Source: Candidatus Alistipes merdigallinarum | GTDB taxonomy: Bacteria > Bacteroidota > Bacteroidia > Bacteroidales > Rikenellaceae | Length of the DNA stretch: 64,000 nucleotides | Reading direction: 5' to 3' | Assembly: GCA_019119305.1 (NCBI GenBank) | Contig: DWXH01000014.1 | Location: forward strand, 1 to 64,000 | In this document: in pieces, positions 26,888-36,562 of the stretch | Layout of the letters: each line of letters starts with the position of its first letter | How positions within the stretch are numbered: the first letter of the stretch is position 1 | Made by a program: the position numbers and the translations under genes | Notes under the pieces: generated by a model | Database searches by the model: none | The model's input: only the letters and a program-made list of their open reading frames with translations | What the model was told of the DNA's origin: nothing

Positions 26888-28177
26888 ATGACCTATCAGG
26901 AAACGCTCGATTTTTTGTTCCATTCGCTTCCGGTTTTTCAGCATGTCGGGGGCAGTGCCTACAAAGCCGGTTTCGAGCGGATAAATGCATTGGAAACGGC
27001 GCTGGGTAATCCGCACAGGAAGATCAAGTCGGTCCATGTGGCGGGAACCAACGGGAAAGGGTCCGTATCGCACATGGTCGCTTCGGCGCTGATGACGGCC
27101 GGATATAGGACGGGGCTCTTTACGTCGCCTCACTTGAAGGATTTCCGGGAGCGGATCCGGATCGACGGACAGGAGATCAGCGAAGAGGAGGTCGTCGAGT
27201 TCGTTGAACGGAATCGGGAGGCGATTGACCGGATCCAACCTTCGTTTTTTGAGATTACAACCGCGATCGCGTTTGACTGTTTTGCCCGACACGATGTGGA
27301 GATTGCGGTGATTGAGGTGGGCATGGGAGGCCGGCTCGATTCGACGAATATCATCCGTCCGATGGTGAGTGTGATTACCAATATCGGGTATGATCACATG
27401 CAGTTTCTCGGCGATACACTGGAAAAAATTACTGGAGAGAAGGCGGGGATCATCAAGTCCGATACGCCGGTTGTTATTGGAGAAACCCAGCCTGAGACGG
27501 CAGCGGTCTTTATCGAAAAGGCCCGTTCTGAATGGGCCCCGATTCGGTTTGCCGATCAGTCGTATCGAGTATTGGCGAGCGAAACGGTTGGCCTGGACCG
27601 CCGGTTCGAAATAGAAAAGCTGACGACCGGCGAGTGCTTTACCCTTGAGAGCGATTTGCAGGGAATTTATCAGCGGAAAAATGTCTTGACGGCTCTTACT
27701 GCACTGGATGTATTGAACGAAAGCGGAGCATGTGCCGTTTCGCCGGATCAGATCCGTCAGGGCATTGCTTCGGCGGCACGTGTTTCCGGGCTGAAAGGAC
27801 GTTGGCAACGGCTTGGCGAACGGCCGTTGACCGTTTGCGACACGGGGCATAACGAGGCGGGACTTACCGAAGTGACGGCCCAGTTGGCACAGCAACGGTA
27901 TGATCGGCTCTATATGGTTCTCGGTTTTGTCGAGGATAAGGATCTGGATCGGGTCTTTCCTTTATTGCCTAAAGAGGCACATTACATTTTTACCAAAGCG
28001 TCGATTCCTCGTGCGCTGGACGAGCAGGAGTTGGCCCGAAAGGCCGCAGCGTATGGTTTACGGGGTGAATGTGTTCCGAGTGTGCCCGAAGCGTTGGCTC
28101 TGGCTCGGACAAAGGCTTCACCGGATGACATGATTTTCGTTGGGGGAAGTACCTTTGTGGTGGCGGAGATCATTTAG
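26888..28177 (+). CDS. folC: folylpolyglutamate synthase / dihydrofolate synthase
   Basis: A 429-residue Mur-ligase-like enzyme. The ATP loop is VAGTNGKGSVSHMVAS (residues ~49-64). Folate-binding and Mg-binding segments include FEITTAIAFDCFA and EVGMGGRLDSTN. The C-terminal domain carries DTGHNEAGL. It adds glutamate to dihydropteroate or folates in the cytoplasm. The gene ends about 40 bases before a strong bidirectional hairpin. Confidence 0.95.
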   Translation: MTYQETLDFLFHSLPVFQHVGGSAYKAGFERINALETALGNPHRKIKSVHVAGTNGKGSVSHMVASALMTAGYRTGLFTSPHLKDFRERIRIDGQEISEEEVVEFVERNREAIDRIQPSFFEITTAIAFDCFARHDVEIAVIEVGMGGRLDSTNIIRPMVSVITNIGYDHMQFLGDTLEKITGEKAGIIKSDTPVVIGETQPETAAVFIEKARSEWAPIRFADQSYRVLASETVGLDRRFEIEKLTTGECFTLESDLQGIYQRKNVLTALTALDVLNESGACAVSPDQIRQGIASAARVSGLKGRWQRLGERPLTVCDTGHNEAGLTEVTAQLAQQRYDRLYMVLGFVEDKDLDRVFPLLPKEAHYIFTKASIPRALDEQELARKAAAYGLRGECVPSVPEALALARTKASPDDMIFVGGSTFVVAEII

Positions 28178-28218
28178 TTGAAAATTCAGTGATCCTTGTG
28201 TCGAACGATAGATAGAAA

Positions 28219-28258
28219 AAAGAGAGGAGGCGAACCTGCAGGTTTGCCTCCTCTCTTT
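28219..28258. terminator. bidirectional terminator between folC and the CAZyme operon
   Basis: This is a near-perfect 40-base palindrome with arms AAAGAGAGGAGGC and GCCTCCTCTCTTT and a TGCA centre. It is flanked by an A-run and a T-run, so it can end folC on the plus strand and the minus-strand operon. Confidence 0.85.
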
Positions 28259-28282
28259 CTGTTTTGGATGTCTCCGGTCGTA

Positions 28283-30187
28283 TTATTTCACGGTGTAAAT
28301 AAAGTTGAACCGTGCGCCCGGAGCAGCATCGCCACAAGTATAGAACAGTGAAGCGTTGAATACGCCTTCGTCCTTGGGTTTCATGTTGTCAACCCATTTG
28401 AACTCGAAGTCGATCTTGTCTCCGTCCAATCCAAGCAGTTCGCGCGGCATGCCGATCTCCATCTTGTTGCTCTTGATAGCATAGGTGAAATCACCAGCAT
28501 CTTCCCACGCCCACTTGTTTCCTACATTTTTGGATACGGTTCCCGTACCGTCAGCCGGATTGACGTAGTTGATGATGTAGTCATATCCTTCCCAACCGGT
28601 GCTCTTGTCGCGGTCGATGTCGATCAGCAGCCACATCCAGTAATCGTCATCCGTTGCGGTCATAGCCGATGCGGTTTCGACATAGAAATAGATGCTGTCT
28701 GCACTGCGGGCCACTTTTGCGTCGACAATGTCGTTTCGTCCGAGACTGCTCGAATAGAACAGATCGGCATGTCCTTTATGTGCCCGTTTCACGGCATTCC
28801 CTTTATAATGTTTGAAGTCAGGTTGTACGTCGGTCCAATCGGCGAATGTTCCTATTTTTATATTTTTCTCAGCCGATGCATACACTCGTTGTGACATACC
28901 CTTGAATTTACGTACATTCTGGATCAACTGGTAGTAATACACATCACCCAGATAGTTGCCCGATTCGTCCCACCATTCGTTGTTCGGTTCGATGTCCCGG
29001 CTATGCTCCGAGTCGTATTGATCGACGAAAGAGTAGGGGTATAGGTCGTTCGGCCAATCCGTAGTATTCCATTTTCCTGCAATATATTCATTCCATCCGG
29101 TAACGAATACCAGTTGAGGGTCGAGTTCAAGAGCCCTTTCCCATTGTTCGGCAAAGTTTGCTCCGTAGAGGTAGGAATTTTCGCGAGTATCCCAGCTCTT
29201 CGTTTTACCCATATAGCTACGGCCGAGCGTACCGCTTCGGTTGAACGCACTGGCGTGATAGTAGTTCGAAGCGCATGTGTTTTGGGCTACACCGACGGTA
29301 ACCTCTTCATTCAAGCCGTACATGTTTTGCGGATAGATTTCGAGCCAGCCCCATTGTGAATTATTGGAAGGGCCGTTGACATAATCCGGTTGTCCCGGCC
29401 GGAACGTGAAGAAGTTTTTCATGGCTTTGTCTTCAGCGTTGTCGGTGGGGATGTTATCATCGTATGCCATCAATACGGGTTTTCCTTTCCAGTAGAACCA
29501 CAGATCGGAATATTTATTCGGTTTGTAGATGTCTTCATACAGGTTTTTGATCATGTTGTATGAGGCATCAGAGACACCGAAGGGCAGGATGAATGAAACT
29601 TTGGGTACATTCACACCGTCCTTTCTGGCCTGATCCCATGTTTTCAAAAGTGCGGTATATGACTCTTCCCAGAGGAAAGGCGCGTTTGTGCAGTCAAAGA
29701 ATACGGCATCGATACCTGCGTCGGCAAGCATCTCGGCGTGTTTGCGGAGTACATAGGTGTCGGTCGTCCGGTAATATCCGTAGAGTGGCTCGCCCCAGAA
29801 ATGGGTGTTCGATCCGCCGCGATCCCATGCCGGGTGGTCTGCATTGTAAAGGGCATCGGGATTCTCTTTGAGAATTTGGGTGATGTTCCCCACGTTTCCG
29901 TATGAGACCATGTTTGGATTGTGCCAGGTCCAATAGAAGATAGCGACGAATTTATTGGATTTCTTGCTTCCCACATCTTCGTAGTCGGGCAATGAACGTC
30001 CGAGCGGATCGGTTGCGGTCCACAGGTCGCTGTTGACTTCGCTGGTCGTTTCTACGGGCGGAGGAGTCGGATCCGTATCGGGATTTCCACCTTCACCTGG
30101 ATCGCTATCCGTATTGTCTTTCGAACAGCTCATCAATAGTGCGATCATCAGTCCCATAAGGGAGAATTTCAAAAAGGATTTTTTCAT
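28283..30187 (-). CDS. GH71/GH99-like lipoprotein with CBM9-like C-terminus (paralog 1)
   Basis: A 634-residue lipoprotein (LMIALLMSC near residue 21) with an acidic, Pro/Thr-rich linker to about 50. The TIM-barrel-like domain shows FYWTWHNPN (~84), HFWGEPLYGYY (~128), RKHAEMLADAGIDAVFFDCTN (~149-169) and VFVTGWNEYIAG (~357). From about 450 a CBM9/DOMON-like beta-sandwich follows (DIVDAKVARSADSIYFYVET, IDFEFKWVDNM). It is probably a surface-anchored enzyme on polysaccharide. It is last of the operon, 8 bases after paralog 2. The first glycosidase family is assigned by motif resemblance, not proof of activity. Confidence 0.75.
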   Translation of the reverse strand: MKKSFLKFSLMGLMIALLMSCSKDNTDSDPGEGGNPDTDPTPPPVETTSEVNSDLWTATDPLGRSLPDYEDVGSKKSNKFVAIFYWTWHNPNMVSYGNVGNITQILKENPDALYNADHPAWDRGGSNTHFWGEPLYGYYRTTDTYVLRKHAEMLADAGIDAVFFDCTNAPFLWEESYTALLKTWDQARKDGVNVPKVSFILPFGVSDASYNMIKNLYEDIYKPNKYSDLWFYWKGKPVLMAYDDNIPTDNAEDKAMKNFFTFRPGQPDYVNGPSNNSQWGWLEIYPQNMYGLNEEVTVGVAQNTCASNYYHASAFNRSGTLGRSYMGKTKSWDTRENSYLYGANFAEQWERALELDPQLVFVTGWNEYIAGKWNTTDWPNDLYPYSFVDQYDSEHSRDIEPNNEWWDESGNYLGDVYYYQLIQNVRKFKGMSQRVYASAEKNIKIGTFADWTDVQPDFKHYKGNAVKRAHKGHADLFYSSSLGRNDIVDAKVARSADSIYFYVETASAMTATDDDYWMWLLIDIDRDKSTGWEGYDYIINYVNPADGTGTVSKNVGNKWAWEDAGDFTYAIKSNKMEIGMPRELLGLDGDKIDFEFKWVDNMKPKDEGVFNASLFYTCGDAAPGARFNFIYTVK

Positions 30188-30195
30188 GATTTTTA

Positions 30196-32103
30196 TTATT
30201 TTTTGAATTGATATCTGTATCGGAATCGACCGTTCGGGGCGGAGTCGCCATCACTTAAACACTCTTGTATGTCTCCGTCGTTGACGGCATTGTCGATCCA
30301 TTTGAATTCGAGCGTAAATTCGTTCGGATTGGTGATGCCGAGATCGGCCATCGGAATAGCGAGTTCCATTTCATTATTCTTGACAGCATATTGAATATCG
30401 GTTTTTTTCGTCCAATTCCAATCTCCGGTACAACTTTCGAGTTGAGTTGTTTTATCGTTGTTTACCGTGTTGTTGACGACGAAGTGGAAGCCTTCCCATT
30501 GTTCTGCGGACGCATTCCCTTTGACCGTAATGAACAATCGCATCCATTTGCTGTTTTTATAAGAAGAGATGGCCGTTGCGGTTTTGACATAGAAGTAAAC
30601 ATTGATTCCGTCGTTCGTTACACGGGTTTCGAGGATATCGTTTCTTCCGGTCATGTTGGTAAGCGTCCCGACTCTGCCGTATCCGAAATGGCTTCGGTGA
30701 ACAATATCGCCCTGGTCGTCGGCATATGCGGCCTGAACATAAGGCCATTCGTCCATGGTCCCATCCACTTTGATCGAATCTATCCGTTTGTAGACGGGTT
30801 GGGCGTCGACGCCTTTGAATTGGCGGATGAAATCAGCCAGTTGATAATAGTAGTTGTCGCCGAAATCGCCCCGCAGAGGCTCCATATCCCGGCTGAATTC
30901 GTGGTTGTATTGGTCGACGAAATAGGAACCGCCCGGAGAAAGCGGACGTCCCAGCATGTAATCGCCGCCGTTGTGGGAGATAAATCGTTGAGCGACCCAT
31001 TCGTTCCAACCGGTAAAGAAGAGAACCTTCGGATCGAGCGATAGAGCTCGTTCGAATTGAGACTTGAAATAGATCCCCTCTCCGGATTTTTGTGCGCTGC
31101 TTCCGGGTTGGACGTTGTTTTCGACGTTGTAGCTTCGGCCTATGTTAGAGGTCGGATGGGTGGCGGGCATGACCGAGACACATTCCCGTTCTCCGTTATG
31201 CATACCGGCCTGTTGCGGATAGAGTCCGCCCCACGGCCACTTATCTTCTCCATCACCGAACCATGTATCGATGCTGCTGTTGTTGTAAAGATACCATGAA
31301 TGCCGGATTGTGAAGAAGTTTTTGATCGTAGAACTTGCCTCGTCCGGATTGCATAACAGCAACGGTTTGCCTTCCCATTTGAACCATAGATCTTTGTAGA
31401 CTCCTTTAAGATATATGTTCCTGTATACGGTCAATGCGGTTGCATTTGGATTGGAGTTGGTGACGAATGCGAATTGGGGCGTATCGTTACCCTCTTCGCG
31501 CATTTCGGTATATACTTCGCAAATCGTTTCGACGACATCCAAATAGGTGAAAGAGTTGGTTACATCGAAAAATAGGACATCGACACCCGCATCGGTCAGC
31601 ATTTGGGCGTGTTTGCGGATGACCCATTCGTCGTTGGCGACATAGTAACCCAAATAGGGTTCACCCCAGTGGTGGAAAGCGTGTTCCGGGCCGAAAGCGG
31701 GATTGACCATGTCGGCGTCCAGCAGTTTTTGGATATCGTATGGGCTGTTTACGTCGGTTGCGGATGGCGGACGCAATTCACCCCAGTTGGCCGCTTGATC
31801 GTAACCGTGACTACCCATCCAGATAAAATAGAAAATGCCGACGGTCTTGTCTCCGCGTTCTGTTTTTGATTTGTATTGTGCTGGATCGATCGTCCGTCCG
31901 AGAGCATCTACTGCAACCCATAACGACGGGTTCATTTCAGCCGTTACGAGAGCGGGTTTTTGATCGTCGTCTCCATCGTCGTCCGGATCGGTCGGTTGTG
32001 AAGGTTCAGGATCAGGATCAGGCGAGGGATCATCGACGGATTTGTCGCCACCGCATGCTGCAAAGAGCAGCAGACACAACATAAGTGAAAAGACTTTTTT
32101 CAT
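30196..32103 (-). CDS. GH71/GH99-like lipoprotein with CBM9-like C-terminus (paralog 2)
   Basis: A 635-residue lipoprotein (LLLFAACGGD near residue 17) with a Asp/Pro-rich linker to about 50. The same layout as its neighbours is seen: FYFIWMGSHGYD (~93), HHWGEPYLGYYVANDEWVIR (~144), DAGVDVLFFDVTN (~171) and VLFFTGWNEWVAQ (~363). The CBM9-like region from about 450 includes VDGTMDEWPYVQAAY and ends FTLEFKWIDNAVNDGDIQECL. It is closer to paralog 3 than to paralog 1. It starts 20 bases after paralog 3. Its role is probably in surface glycan breakdown; the substrate is unknown. Confidence 0.75.
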   Translation of the reverse strand: MKKVFSLMLCLLLFAACGGDKSVDDPSPDPDPEPSQPTDPDDDGDDDQKPALVTAEMNPSLWVAVDALGRTIDPAQYKSKTERGDKTVGIFYFIWMGSHGYDQAANWGELRPPSATDVNSPYDIQKLLDADMVNPAFGPEHAFHHWGEPYLGYYVANDEWVIRKHAQMLTDAGVDVLFFDVTNSFTYLDVVETICEVYTEMREEGNDTPQFAFVTNSNPNATALTVYRNIYLKGVYKDLWFKWEGKPLLLCNPDEASSTIKNFFTIRHSWYLYNNSSIDTWFGDGEDKWPWGGLYPQQAGMHNGERECVSVMPATHPTSNIGRSYNVENNVQPGSSAQKSGEGIYFKSQFERALSLDPKVLFFTGWNEWVAQRFISHNGGDYMLGRPLSPGGSYFVDQYNHEFSRDMEPLRGDFGDNYYYQLADFIRQFKGVDAQPVYKRIDSIKVDGTMDEWPYVQAAYADDQGDIVHRSHFGYGRVGTLTNMTGRNDILETRVTNDGINVYFYVKTATAISSYKNSKWMRLFITVKGNASAEQWEGFHFVVNNTVNNDKTTQLESCTGDWNWTKKTDIQYAVKNNEMELAIPMADLGITNPNEFTLEFKWIDNAVNDGDIQECLSDGDSAPNGRFRYRYQFKK

Positions 32104-32123
32104 AATGGTTTGATCATTTTAGG

Positions 32124-33953
32124 TTATAGTTTTGTTTTTGTGAATTGGTATTTGTAGCGGAATCTACCGTTCGGGGCAGCATCCCCGTCGGAGAGGCATT
32201 CCTGTATGTCACCCTCATCGACTGCGTTGTCGATCCATTTGAATTCGAGCGTGAAGTTATCCGGATCATCGATGCGGAGTGCTCCCATCGGAATGGCGAT
32301 AACGAGTTGGTTGCCTTCGGACCGGTAGTCGAGATCGGCTGTCTTCACCCAGTTCCAGCCATTGGTCGATTTTTCGAGCGTAGTTTGACGGGGGTCACGC
32401 TGATCATTGATCCGATATTGAAATCCTTCCCAATTTCCGAGCTCATTTCCTTGCACGTCGATAAACAGCCGCATCCATTTTTTGTCGGTTCTCGGCGAAA
32501 GGGGTTCTTGAGTCCGGACGTAGAACCAGATCGTATGGCCGTCGTGAGCGACTTTGGCCTCGACGATGTCGTTTCTTCCGGTGAAATTGGTCAGCCGGCC
32601 GATGCGCCCGTATCCGAAGTGATCCCGGTGGAAAGTGTCTCCCCGATCGTCCGAGAATGAACTTTCGACCGTTTCCCAGCAGGAGAAATCCGACAGGTCG
32701 ATTTTGTGGCGTTTCGTAAAGGGCTCGACGGGATCCACTCCTTTGTACCGGCGGATGAAGTCGCAGAGCTGGTAGTAGTAATTGTCTCCGAAATCGTCAC
32801 GGAGGGGTTCGAGGTCGCGGCTGTACTCGTGGTTGTAGTCGTCACAGAAATAGCTGTCGCCAATTTTACATTCGTTGTTGGCCAGTGTCAGGATCTCGCC
32901 CTGATTGATGAACCGCATGGCGGACCATTCGTTCCATCCCGTAAAGAAGATAAATTCCGGATCGAGCTCCATAGCCCGGGAAAACTGTTCGATGAAGTGG
33001 AGACCCTCGCCGGAGCGTTGTTCGGCTTTCGTGAGGGGTTGTTTCCCGTCGTGGAAACTCCGGCCGACCCGACGGACACGATCTTTACGGTCGGTGGGGT
33101 GTGTTGCGGGAGCGACCGAGACCATTTCGGCCTTTTGCGGATCTTCGTCCCAGCCGTAGCCCTGCGGGTAGTAGTCGGCCCACGGACAACACTTGTGGCC
33201 ATCGCGGAACCAAGGTTCACGCGAGTCGAACCAGCAGTGCCGTGTTGTAAAGAAGGCATCCATTTCGGGCGTCAGGGCCTCTCTCGGACAGAACACCAGC
33301 GGTTTGCCCTCCCAACGGAACCACAACTCTTCATACAGCCCTTTGGAGTAGATGTTGTCGTACATCTTCTTCAGAGTCTCCTTACCGTTGGGCAGCAGGG
33401 TATGGAACAGACAAGAGATTTGCGGCGTATCGTTCCCCTCCTCGCGGATTTTCCGGTAGGTGTCCAAAATCTTTTTAACGATAGGCAGGTAGATCACTTC
33501 GTTGGTCATGTCGAAAATGATGACGTCGACACCGGCGTCGGTCAGCATTTGGGCATGTTTTCGGATGACCCATTCGTCGTTGGCGACATAGTAGCCGAGA
33601 TAGGGTTCACCCCAATGATGGAAAGCCCCGACCGGACCGTATTTCGGATGTTGCGGATCGGCATCCAGCAGTTTTTGGATATCGTAAGGGCTTAGCGTAT
33701 CGTCCGGACCGGGCGTAAGAACGTCCATGTCGGGTTGGGTTTCATAATGGTCGTACCCGTGAGCTCCATGCCAGATAACGAAGAATAGTCCGACCGTTTT
33801 CCCGTCTCGATGGGGACCGTATTGTTCGGACATCCCGATGTGTCGTCCCAATGCATCTTGTGCCGTCCATGTGAATGGAGCGCTTTGGGCGGAAGCGCCG
33901 ACCGATACGAGCAGCAGGCTCCACAGTGTGAGGAAAATTCTTCGTGTCTGCAT
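32124..33953 (-). CDS. GH71/GH99-like secreted protein with CBM9-like C-terminus (paralog 3)
   Basis: A 609-residue protein with a type I signal peptide (MQTRRIFLTLWSLLLVSVGASA, cut after ASA), unlike the lipoprotein paralogs, so it is probably periplasmic or secreted. It shares LFFVIWHGAHGYDHYE (~51), HHWGEPYLGYYVANDEWVIR (~116), DVIIFDMTNEVI (~146) and FIFFTGWNEWSA (~336). The CBM9-like end is HFGYGRIGRLTNFTGRNDIV onward, with FTLEFKWIDNAVDEGDIQECL near the C-terminus. It begins 44 bases after the first GH43 gene and heads the three-copy array. The difference in localisation among otherwise similar enzymes suggests division of labour across the envelope. Confidence 0.75.
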   Translation of the reverse strand: MQTRRIFLTLWSLLLVSVGASAQSAPFTWTAQDALGRHIGMSEQYGPHRDGKTVGLFFVIWHGAHGYDHYETQPDMDVLTPGPDDTLSPYDIQKLLDADPQHPKYGPVGAFHHWGEPYLGYYVANDEWVIRKHAQMLTDAGVDVIIFDMTNEVIYLPIVKKILDTYRKIREEGNDTPQISCLFHTLLPNGKETLKKMYDNIYSKGLYEELWFRWEGKPLVFCPREALTPEMDAFFTTRHCWFDSREPWFRDGHKCCPWADYYPQGYGWDEDPQKAEMVSVAPATHPTDRKDRVRRVGRSFHDGKQPLTKAEQRSGEGLHFIEQFSRAMELDPEFIFFTGWNEWSAMRFINQGEILTLANNECKIGDSYFCDDYNHEYSRDLEPLRDDFGDNYYYQLCDFIRRYKGVDPVEPFTKRHKIDLSDFSCWETVESSFSDDRGDTFHRDHFGYGRIGRLTNFTGRNDIVEAKVAHDGHTIWFYVRTQEPLSPRTDKKWMRLFIDVQGNELGNWEGFQYRINDQRDPRQTTLEKSTNGWNWVKTADLDYRSEGNQLVIAIPMGALRIDDPDNFTLEFKWIDNAVDEGDIQECLSDGDAAPNGRFRYKYQFTKTKL

Positions 33954-33997
33954 AATGGTGCGTGTTACGAAATGAAAATCGGTTATGGTCCTATGTT

Positions 33998-35308
33998 TTA
34001 TTGTTTGCCGAAACGGAACGAGTCGACGGTAAAGAGTTCTTCCGACTCTTTATCTCCCATGAAGCGAAGGGTCAGGGCATGTACGCCTTTGACGGGAGAG
34101 ATTTTTCCTGTAAGAGTCAGTGTTTCCCCTTTGCGATCTGCCGGGACATCGATTACGCCTACGGGTGGGGTCCAAAGGTTATCGATCCATACTTCGATCT
34201 TGCCGCCCGATTGGGGGGTAACGTTGACGGTAAAGGTATCGGCACCCTCACCGAAGTCGATATATTTATAGACGGCATAGTTGTCGTTTCGGATGCCGCT
34301 CAACTCTTCGTCGTGTTGACTCTTTAAATGAATCCGGGTGTTTCCCCACAGCAGGCAGGCCCGTTCGGCAGGGATATTATCGAAGGCGCAGAGCGGATCG
34401 CCGGCGCCTTGCGAGGTCATCTCCACCTCGTTGATACTGCCGTCTTCATTGAAAGTGATCGGTTCGATGCAGACTTTCCGGAGCGACCGGGTCCCGTTTG
34501 TGGTCCGGTGGTAAAGGACATACCAGTTGCCGTTGAATTCGCAGATCGATCCGTGGTTGTTCCACGATTCGGGATCGCAACCGGCATTGTCGACAATCAC
34601 TCCGCCGTATTTGAAGGGGCCGAGCGGCGATTTGGAGGTCGCATAACCGATACACGTGGGTCGACCTTTGCGTAGGTGTGCGTAAACTAGGTAATAGATT
34701 CCGTTTCGTTTGCGCATGCTGCTGCCCTCATGGAAGAAGTGTTCCTGTTCGGTGACGAGGCCGTCGACGATCGTCGTGGTATCGACTTCGAGCATGTTGT
34801 CTTTTAGTTTCGCTCCTTTGGCCGAGAACTGTCCCCAATAAAGGTAGGCCTGTCCGTCGTCATCGATGAAGACAGCCGGGTCGATCTGGGAGATTCCCTT
34901 CATCGGTTGTCCGTTCCGGAACGGTCCGTCCGGGGCATCCGATACGGCTACGCCTTCGTCGATCCGGTCATTCATGCTGTAATAGAGGTAGTATTTCCCG
35001 TCCTTGTAGGCGGCATCGGAGGCATACAGGGCTCCGTCACTATATGGCACCTGATCGTTCGGTCCTTTGGAGGCAAATGCGTTTTCGGTGATCGTCCAGT
35101 TTTTCATGTCTGACGTCGAAATCAGATCGTACTGATAGGAGCAGTAGTAGTCGGGACTCTCGTCTCGGGATACGTATAAATAAAGCCTGCCGTCTTTCCA
35201 TTGGTGTCCTTCCGGATCGGCAAGAAATACGCCGGGGGGGACGATAGGATTTTGAGCAGAAAGGGTGCTGCATAAGAGCAAACAGGCCGTGACAAATTTT
35301 GTTTTCAT
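33998..35308 (-). CDS. GH43 beta-propeller glycosidase with CBM6-like domain
   Basis: A 436-residue exported protein; the signal peptide is cut after LSA at residue 18. The five-bladed propeller occupies about 22-300. The three GH43 acidic residues fall in FLADPEGHQ (general base, ~31), QIDPAVFIDDDG (~144) and FFHEGSSM (general acid, ~194). The remainder, from about 310, is CBM6-like, with YKYIDFGEGADTFTVNV and LTLRFMG. GH43 enzymes act mainly on arabinans, xylans or galactans. It sits 44 bases before the GH71/GH99-like array and 125 bases after the second GH43 gene. Confidence 0.87.
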   Translation of the reverse strand: MKTKFVTACLLLCSTLSAQNPIVPPGVFLADPEGHQWKDGRLYLYVSRDESPDYYCSYQYDLISTSDMKNWTITENAFASKGPNDQVPYSDGALYASDAAYKDGKYYLYYSMNDRIDEGVAVSDAPDGPFRNGQPMKGISQIDPAVFIDDDGQAYLYWGQFSAKGAKLKDNMLEVDTTTIVDGLVTEQEHFFHEGSSMRKRNGIYYLVYAHLRKGRPTCIGYATSKSPLGPFKYGGVIVDNAGCDPESWNNHGSICEFNGNWYVLYHRTTNGTRSLRKVCIEPITFNEDGSINEVEMTSQGAGDPLCAFDNIPAERACLLWGNTRIHLKSQHDEELSGIRNDNYAVYKYIDFGEGADTFTVNVTPQSGGKIEVWIDNLWTPPVGVIDVPADRKGETLTLTGKISPVKGVHALTLRFMGDKESEELFTVDSFRFGKQ

Positions 35309-35433
35309 AGATGATATGTTGTTATAACGCTGTTGCGGACATCGGTTAAAATTAACTAAAAGATTTTTGTTGATAAATTTTTATCCCGTTTACCGGGTTG
35401 AGAAAACGTTTTGACCTTTTCTCCCGTCTCGGA

Positions 35434-36474
35434 TTAGGGTATCGGTTGGGGTGTTGAGGTAGGACCGTCGATGCAGAGTTTTCCTTTTTTGAAGTAAATC
35501 CGGTCGATACAAACAACGCGGTCGAAATTGGGTTTCGTGCAGTTCGGATCGGCATGACGATGATATACGATGTACAGCTCTTTGCCGTCGGGCGATTCGA
35601 TGATCGAATTGTGTCCGGGAGAGGATACCCCGATGCTTAGATCTGTGGTCATCAGTGGGTTATCTTTATATTTGGTCCATGGTCCAAGCGGATGTTGTGC
35701 CGTGGCGACGCCCACTCCGTAAAATTCGTATCCCGTATCGTTGGCCGAATAGGTCATGTAATAGGTTTTTCCTTTTTTGATTACGGTTGCTCCCTCGTTG
35801 CAGCGGTTGACATCCCAACGTACCTTCTCCCACGGTTGCGAAGCTCTGGAGACTAATCGTGGTTCGCCCACCATACCTGAAAGATCTTTTTTCAGTTCGA
35901 CGACATAGTTTTCGCCATATCCGTATCCGTCCTGATTTCCGTTCTTGCTGAAATAGAGATAGGGGGTCTGTTCCTTATCGTCATCGACGAAAATATGGCA
36001 GTCGATGGCCGAATAGTTCAAATCGAACCACGGGGTATAGAGATCTTTGAACGGGCCTTCGGGTGTGTCGCTGACTGCCAAGCAGGAGAGCAGCAATCCT
36101 CGTTTGGCATCCAGACAGCTGTATGTCAGATAAAATTTACCCTTATAGTATTCCACTTCGGGAGCCCAAAAGGCACCGGCTCCGAAGTGGTTTTCCGATT
36201 TTCTGTAAAGCGCCCCTCCGTATTTCCACGTGACCATATCTTTGGAGGTATAGTAGTCGAAACCGTTTTCTGCTGTTGTTCCGGTGATGTAGTATGTGTC
36301 TCCGTATTTGTACATGAATGGGTCGCCGAAACGAAGCGTGTCCCCGTCGACGGTTTTGAGCGGATTGGTATATGTCTCTGTTTTGTTTTTTCCGAAAACG
36401 GCAGCTGAAGTACAGCACAGATATGCGGTAAGTACGAGATAAATTGTTAAAGGGAAAAGTTTTAATGTTTTCAT
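35434..36474 (-). CDS. GH43 family glycosidase
   Basis: A 346-residue single-domain GH43 with an N-terminal export signal (hydrophobic to about residue 25; LCC could be a lipobox). Acidic residues are in LRFGDPFMYKYGDTYY (base, Asp ~51), YSAIDCHIFVDDD (~161) and RCNEGATVIKKG (acid, Glu ~229). No CBM is present, so it is shorter than its neighbour. It should remove arabinofuranosyl or xylosyl residues. It heads the minus-strand operon, with its own TATATTTG element immediately downstream of a terminator hairpin. That arrangement separates it from any transcript entering from the right. Confidence 0.87.
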   Translation of the reverse strand: MKTLKLFPLTIYLVLTAYLCCTSAAVFGKNKTETYTNPLKTVDGDTLRFGDPFMYKYGDTYYITGTTAENGFDYYTSKDMVTWKYGGALYRKSENHFGAGAFWAPEVEYYKGKFYLTYSCLDAKRGLLLSCLAVSDTPEGPFKDLYTPWFDLNYSAIDCHIFVDDDKEQTPYLYFSKNGNQDGYGYGENYVVELKKDLSGMVGEPRLVSRASQPWEKVRWDVNRCNEGATVIKKGKTYYMTYSANDTGYEFYGVGVATAQHPLGPWTKYKDNPLMTTDLSIGVSSPGHNSIIESPDGKELYIVYHRHADPNCTKPNFDRVVCIDRIYFKKGKLCIDGPTSTPQPIP

Positions 36475-36522
36475 TTTTTTGTTGAAGTTGAATTAGTGTA
36501 CTTTTGTCTTAGTATGAATATA

Positions 36523-36530
36523 CAAATATA
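36523..36530 (-). promoter_or_regulatory. -7 element of the GH43-GH71/99-like operon
   Basis: The minus strand reads TATATTTG (TAnnTTTG), 48 bases before the GH43 ATG. It overlaps the T-run of the upstream terminator. Confidence 0.55.
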
Positions 36531-36562
36531 AAAAAAAGGCCCGGTATTTCAATACCGAGCCC
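36524..36562 (-). terminator. terminator upstream of the GH43 operon
   Basis: On the minus strand, GGCTCGGTATT pairs with AATACCGGGCC (one mismatch) and is followed by seven T. No minus-strand coding gene lies upstream, so it must end a non-coding transcript or guard the operon. Confidence 0.8.
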
